A DNA stretch of 64,000 nucleotides from Franzmannia pantelleriensis (GTDB lineage: Bacteria > Pseudomonadota > Gammaproteobacteria > Pseudomonadales > Halomonadaceae): positions 186,001-250,000 of the forward strand of contig NZ_FNGH01000005.1 in NCBI RefSeq assembly GCF_900102875.1. Direction: 5' to 3'. A model generated the notes under the pieces. That model had not been told where the DNA came from. It saw only the letters and a program-made list of their open reading frames with translations, and searched no databases. Shown here in pieces: positions 63,124-64,000 of this stretch. The translations under genes were made by a program, and so were the position numbers. Positions within the stretch are counted from its first letter, which is position 1. The number at the start of each line of letters is the position of its first letter.

Positions 63124-63957
63124 TCAATACTCCTCGGCGCTGGGCAGTCTGCCACCGAGTTGGGTGGTGATCTCACGGGCGGCACGGCTGACCAGGCCGC
63201 CGAGCTCGGCAAGCCGCGACTCGGGAATTCGCGCCACCGGACCGGAGACCGAGATGGCCCCCAACGGGCTGCCCTGTTCGTCGTGGATCGAGGCGGCTAC
63301 GCAGTGCAGGCCTACGGCATGCTCCTCGCGGTCGCAGGCGTAGCCCTGGCGACGAATCTCGGCCATGCCCTGGCGCAGCCGGGCCGGGGTATCGATGGTG
63401 TTGTCGGTGACCTTGGGCAGCCCGCGGGCCTGCAGGATGCGTTCGACCTCCTTTTCCGGGAGCCAGGCAAGCAGCGCCTTGCCGACCCCCGAGGCGTGCA
63501 TCGGCGCCCGTGAACCGAGGCGCGTGATCATGCGCATCATCTGCGGCGACTCGCTCTGAGCCAGGAACACCGCCATGCCGTCGTCGCGGATGCCCAGATT
63601 AGCCGACTCGCCGCTCTCGTCAGTCAGCCGACGCAGATAGGGCCGGGCAGTGGCGACGAAATCGCGCGACTCGAGGAAGGTGTTGCCGATCTGGAAGGTC
63701 TTGACGCCGATCTTCCACAGCCCCAGCTCGGCATCCTGAGTGATGAAGCCCTGCTTGTGCAGCGCCTGCAGTAGCCGGTGCGTGGTCGAGGGCGCCAGGC
63801 CGACGATCTGAGCGATATCGGACAGCGCCAGGCCGACCGGCGCTGCGGCCAGCCCCTCGAGGATGTTCAGCCCACGCACCAACGACTGGCTGTGCCCGCC
63901 GCTGCTCTTGCCCGACCCGGCCGGTCGGCCTACCGCCTTGCGTTTGGTCTCGCTCAC
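63124..63957 (-). CDS. IclR-family transcriptional regulator
   Basis: About 277 residues from a GTG at 63957 with GGAG upstream; an ATG at 63981 adds eight residues without a ribosome site. The N-terminal winged helix (about 22-85) has SLVRGLNILEGLA, LSDIAQIVGLAPSTTHRLLQ and ALHKQGFI; the C-terminal effector domain has GRDDG-like (here GIRDDGMAVFLAQ), GSRAPMHASGVGKALLAWLP and REEHAVGLHCVAASIHDEQG. IclR proteins usually govern uptake or degradation of small acids. Its target lies probably beyond the window edge. Confidence 0.9.
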   Translation of the reverse strand: MSETKRKAVGRPAGSGKSSGGHSQSLVRGLNILEGLAAAPVGLALSDIAQIVGLAPSTTHRLLQALHKQGFITQDAELGLWKIGVKTFQIGNTFLESRDFVATARPYLRRLTDESGESANLGIRDDGMAVFLAQSESPQMMRMITRLGSRAPMHASGVGKALLAWLPEKEVERILQARGLPKVTDNTIDTPARLRQGMAEIRRQGYACDREEHAVGLHCVAASIHDEQGSPLGAISVSGPVARIPESRLAELGGLVSRAAREITTQLGGRLPSAEEY

Positions 63958-63981
63958 GCCTTGCTCTCCGTCCCCGTGCAT

Positions 63982-63993
63982 CAGTGATCACTG
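63982..63993. promoter_or_regulatory. Palindrome CAGTGATCACTG
   Basis: A perfect 12-bp palindrome 24 bases upstream of the favoured IclR start codon, and immediately before the alternative ATG. It may be an autoregulatory or divergent-operon operator. Confidence 0.4.
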
Positions 63994-64000
63994 CGCACAG

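Overview
The window looks like chromosomal DNA of a halophilic gammaproteobacterium, most likely a Halomonas-like member of the Halomonadaceae. The reasons are the strongly GC-rich coding sequence, the dnaA-dnaN-recF-gyrB-gmhB-glyS-glyQ order next to rpmH-rnpA-yidC-mnmE, the zapA-6S RNA-ygfA and ygfB-pepP-ubiH blocks, and the Pseudomonas-like gshB-tonB-yqgE-ruvX block. This is inferred from gene content and order; no database search was possible.

Layout. (1) Bases 1-5400 are clearly AT-richer than the rest. They hold the 3' end of an unrecognised protein gene, a beta-barrel outer-membrane transporter, two VpsR-like sigma-54-type activators and a VpsT/CsgD-like LuxR regulator. This looks like an acquired biofilm or surface-structure module and is the best candidate here for a little-described system. 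(2) 5.6-9.0 kb: rdgB, hemW, a YiaD-like lipoprotein and rlmJ. (3) 9.1-12.9 kb, minus strand: mnmE, yidC, rnpA, rpmH, with yidD missing from its usual place. (4) 12.9-20.4 kb: a DnaA-box-bearing origin candidate, dnaA-dnaN-recF-gyrB, and a cluster of five parS centromere sites, two of them inside the recF coding sequence. (5) 19.7-23.5 kb: gmhB, glyS, glyQ on the minus strand. (6) 23.6-35.8 kb: a tightly packed lipopolysaccharide inner-core cluster (hldD, waaF, an OpgB-like transferase, a WaaE-like glucosyltransferase, three more family-9 glycosyltransferases, one family-4 glycosyltransferase, kdkA, hldE, waaA) with unusual head-to-head and tail-to-tail gene overlaps. (7) 35.8-46 kb: rpiA, ilvA, a 31-residue membrane peptide gene, ygfA, 6S RNA, zapA, ygfB, pepP, ubiH, a purine-type permease and ubiI. 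(8) 46-51.3 kb: a TetR regulator divergent from a polyamine-type ABC importer operon that ends in a metallo-beta-lactamase-fold hydrolase. (9) 51.3-56.8 kb: ctpA, envC, gpmI on the minus strand, then a rhodanese and secB. (10) 56.9-64 kb: rsmE, a CvfB-like S1 protein, gshB, a tonB-like gene, yqgE, ruvX, a small membrane protein, pyrB and an IclR regulator.

How the parts fit. The replication genes, DnaA boxes and parS cluster mark the origin domain of the chromosome. The lipopolysaccharide cluster, together with gmhB on the other side of the glyQS genes, covers nearly all of ADP-heptose synthesis plus heptose and Kdo transfer. Regulatory interest is concentrated in four non-coding spots: the AT-rich 2.9-3.2 kb gap, the origin region, the permease-ubiI gap with two perfect palindromes, and the TetR-importer gap with nested inverted repeats. 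I found no CRISPR array, transposase, tRNA or 16S/23S/5S rRNA gene.
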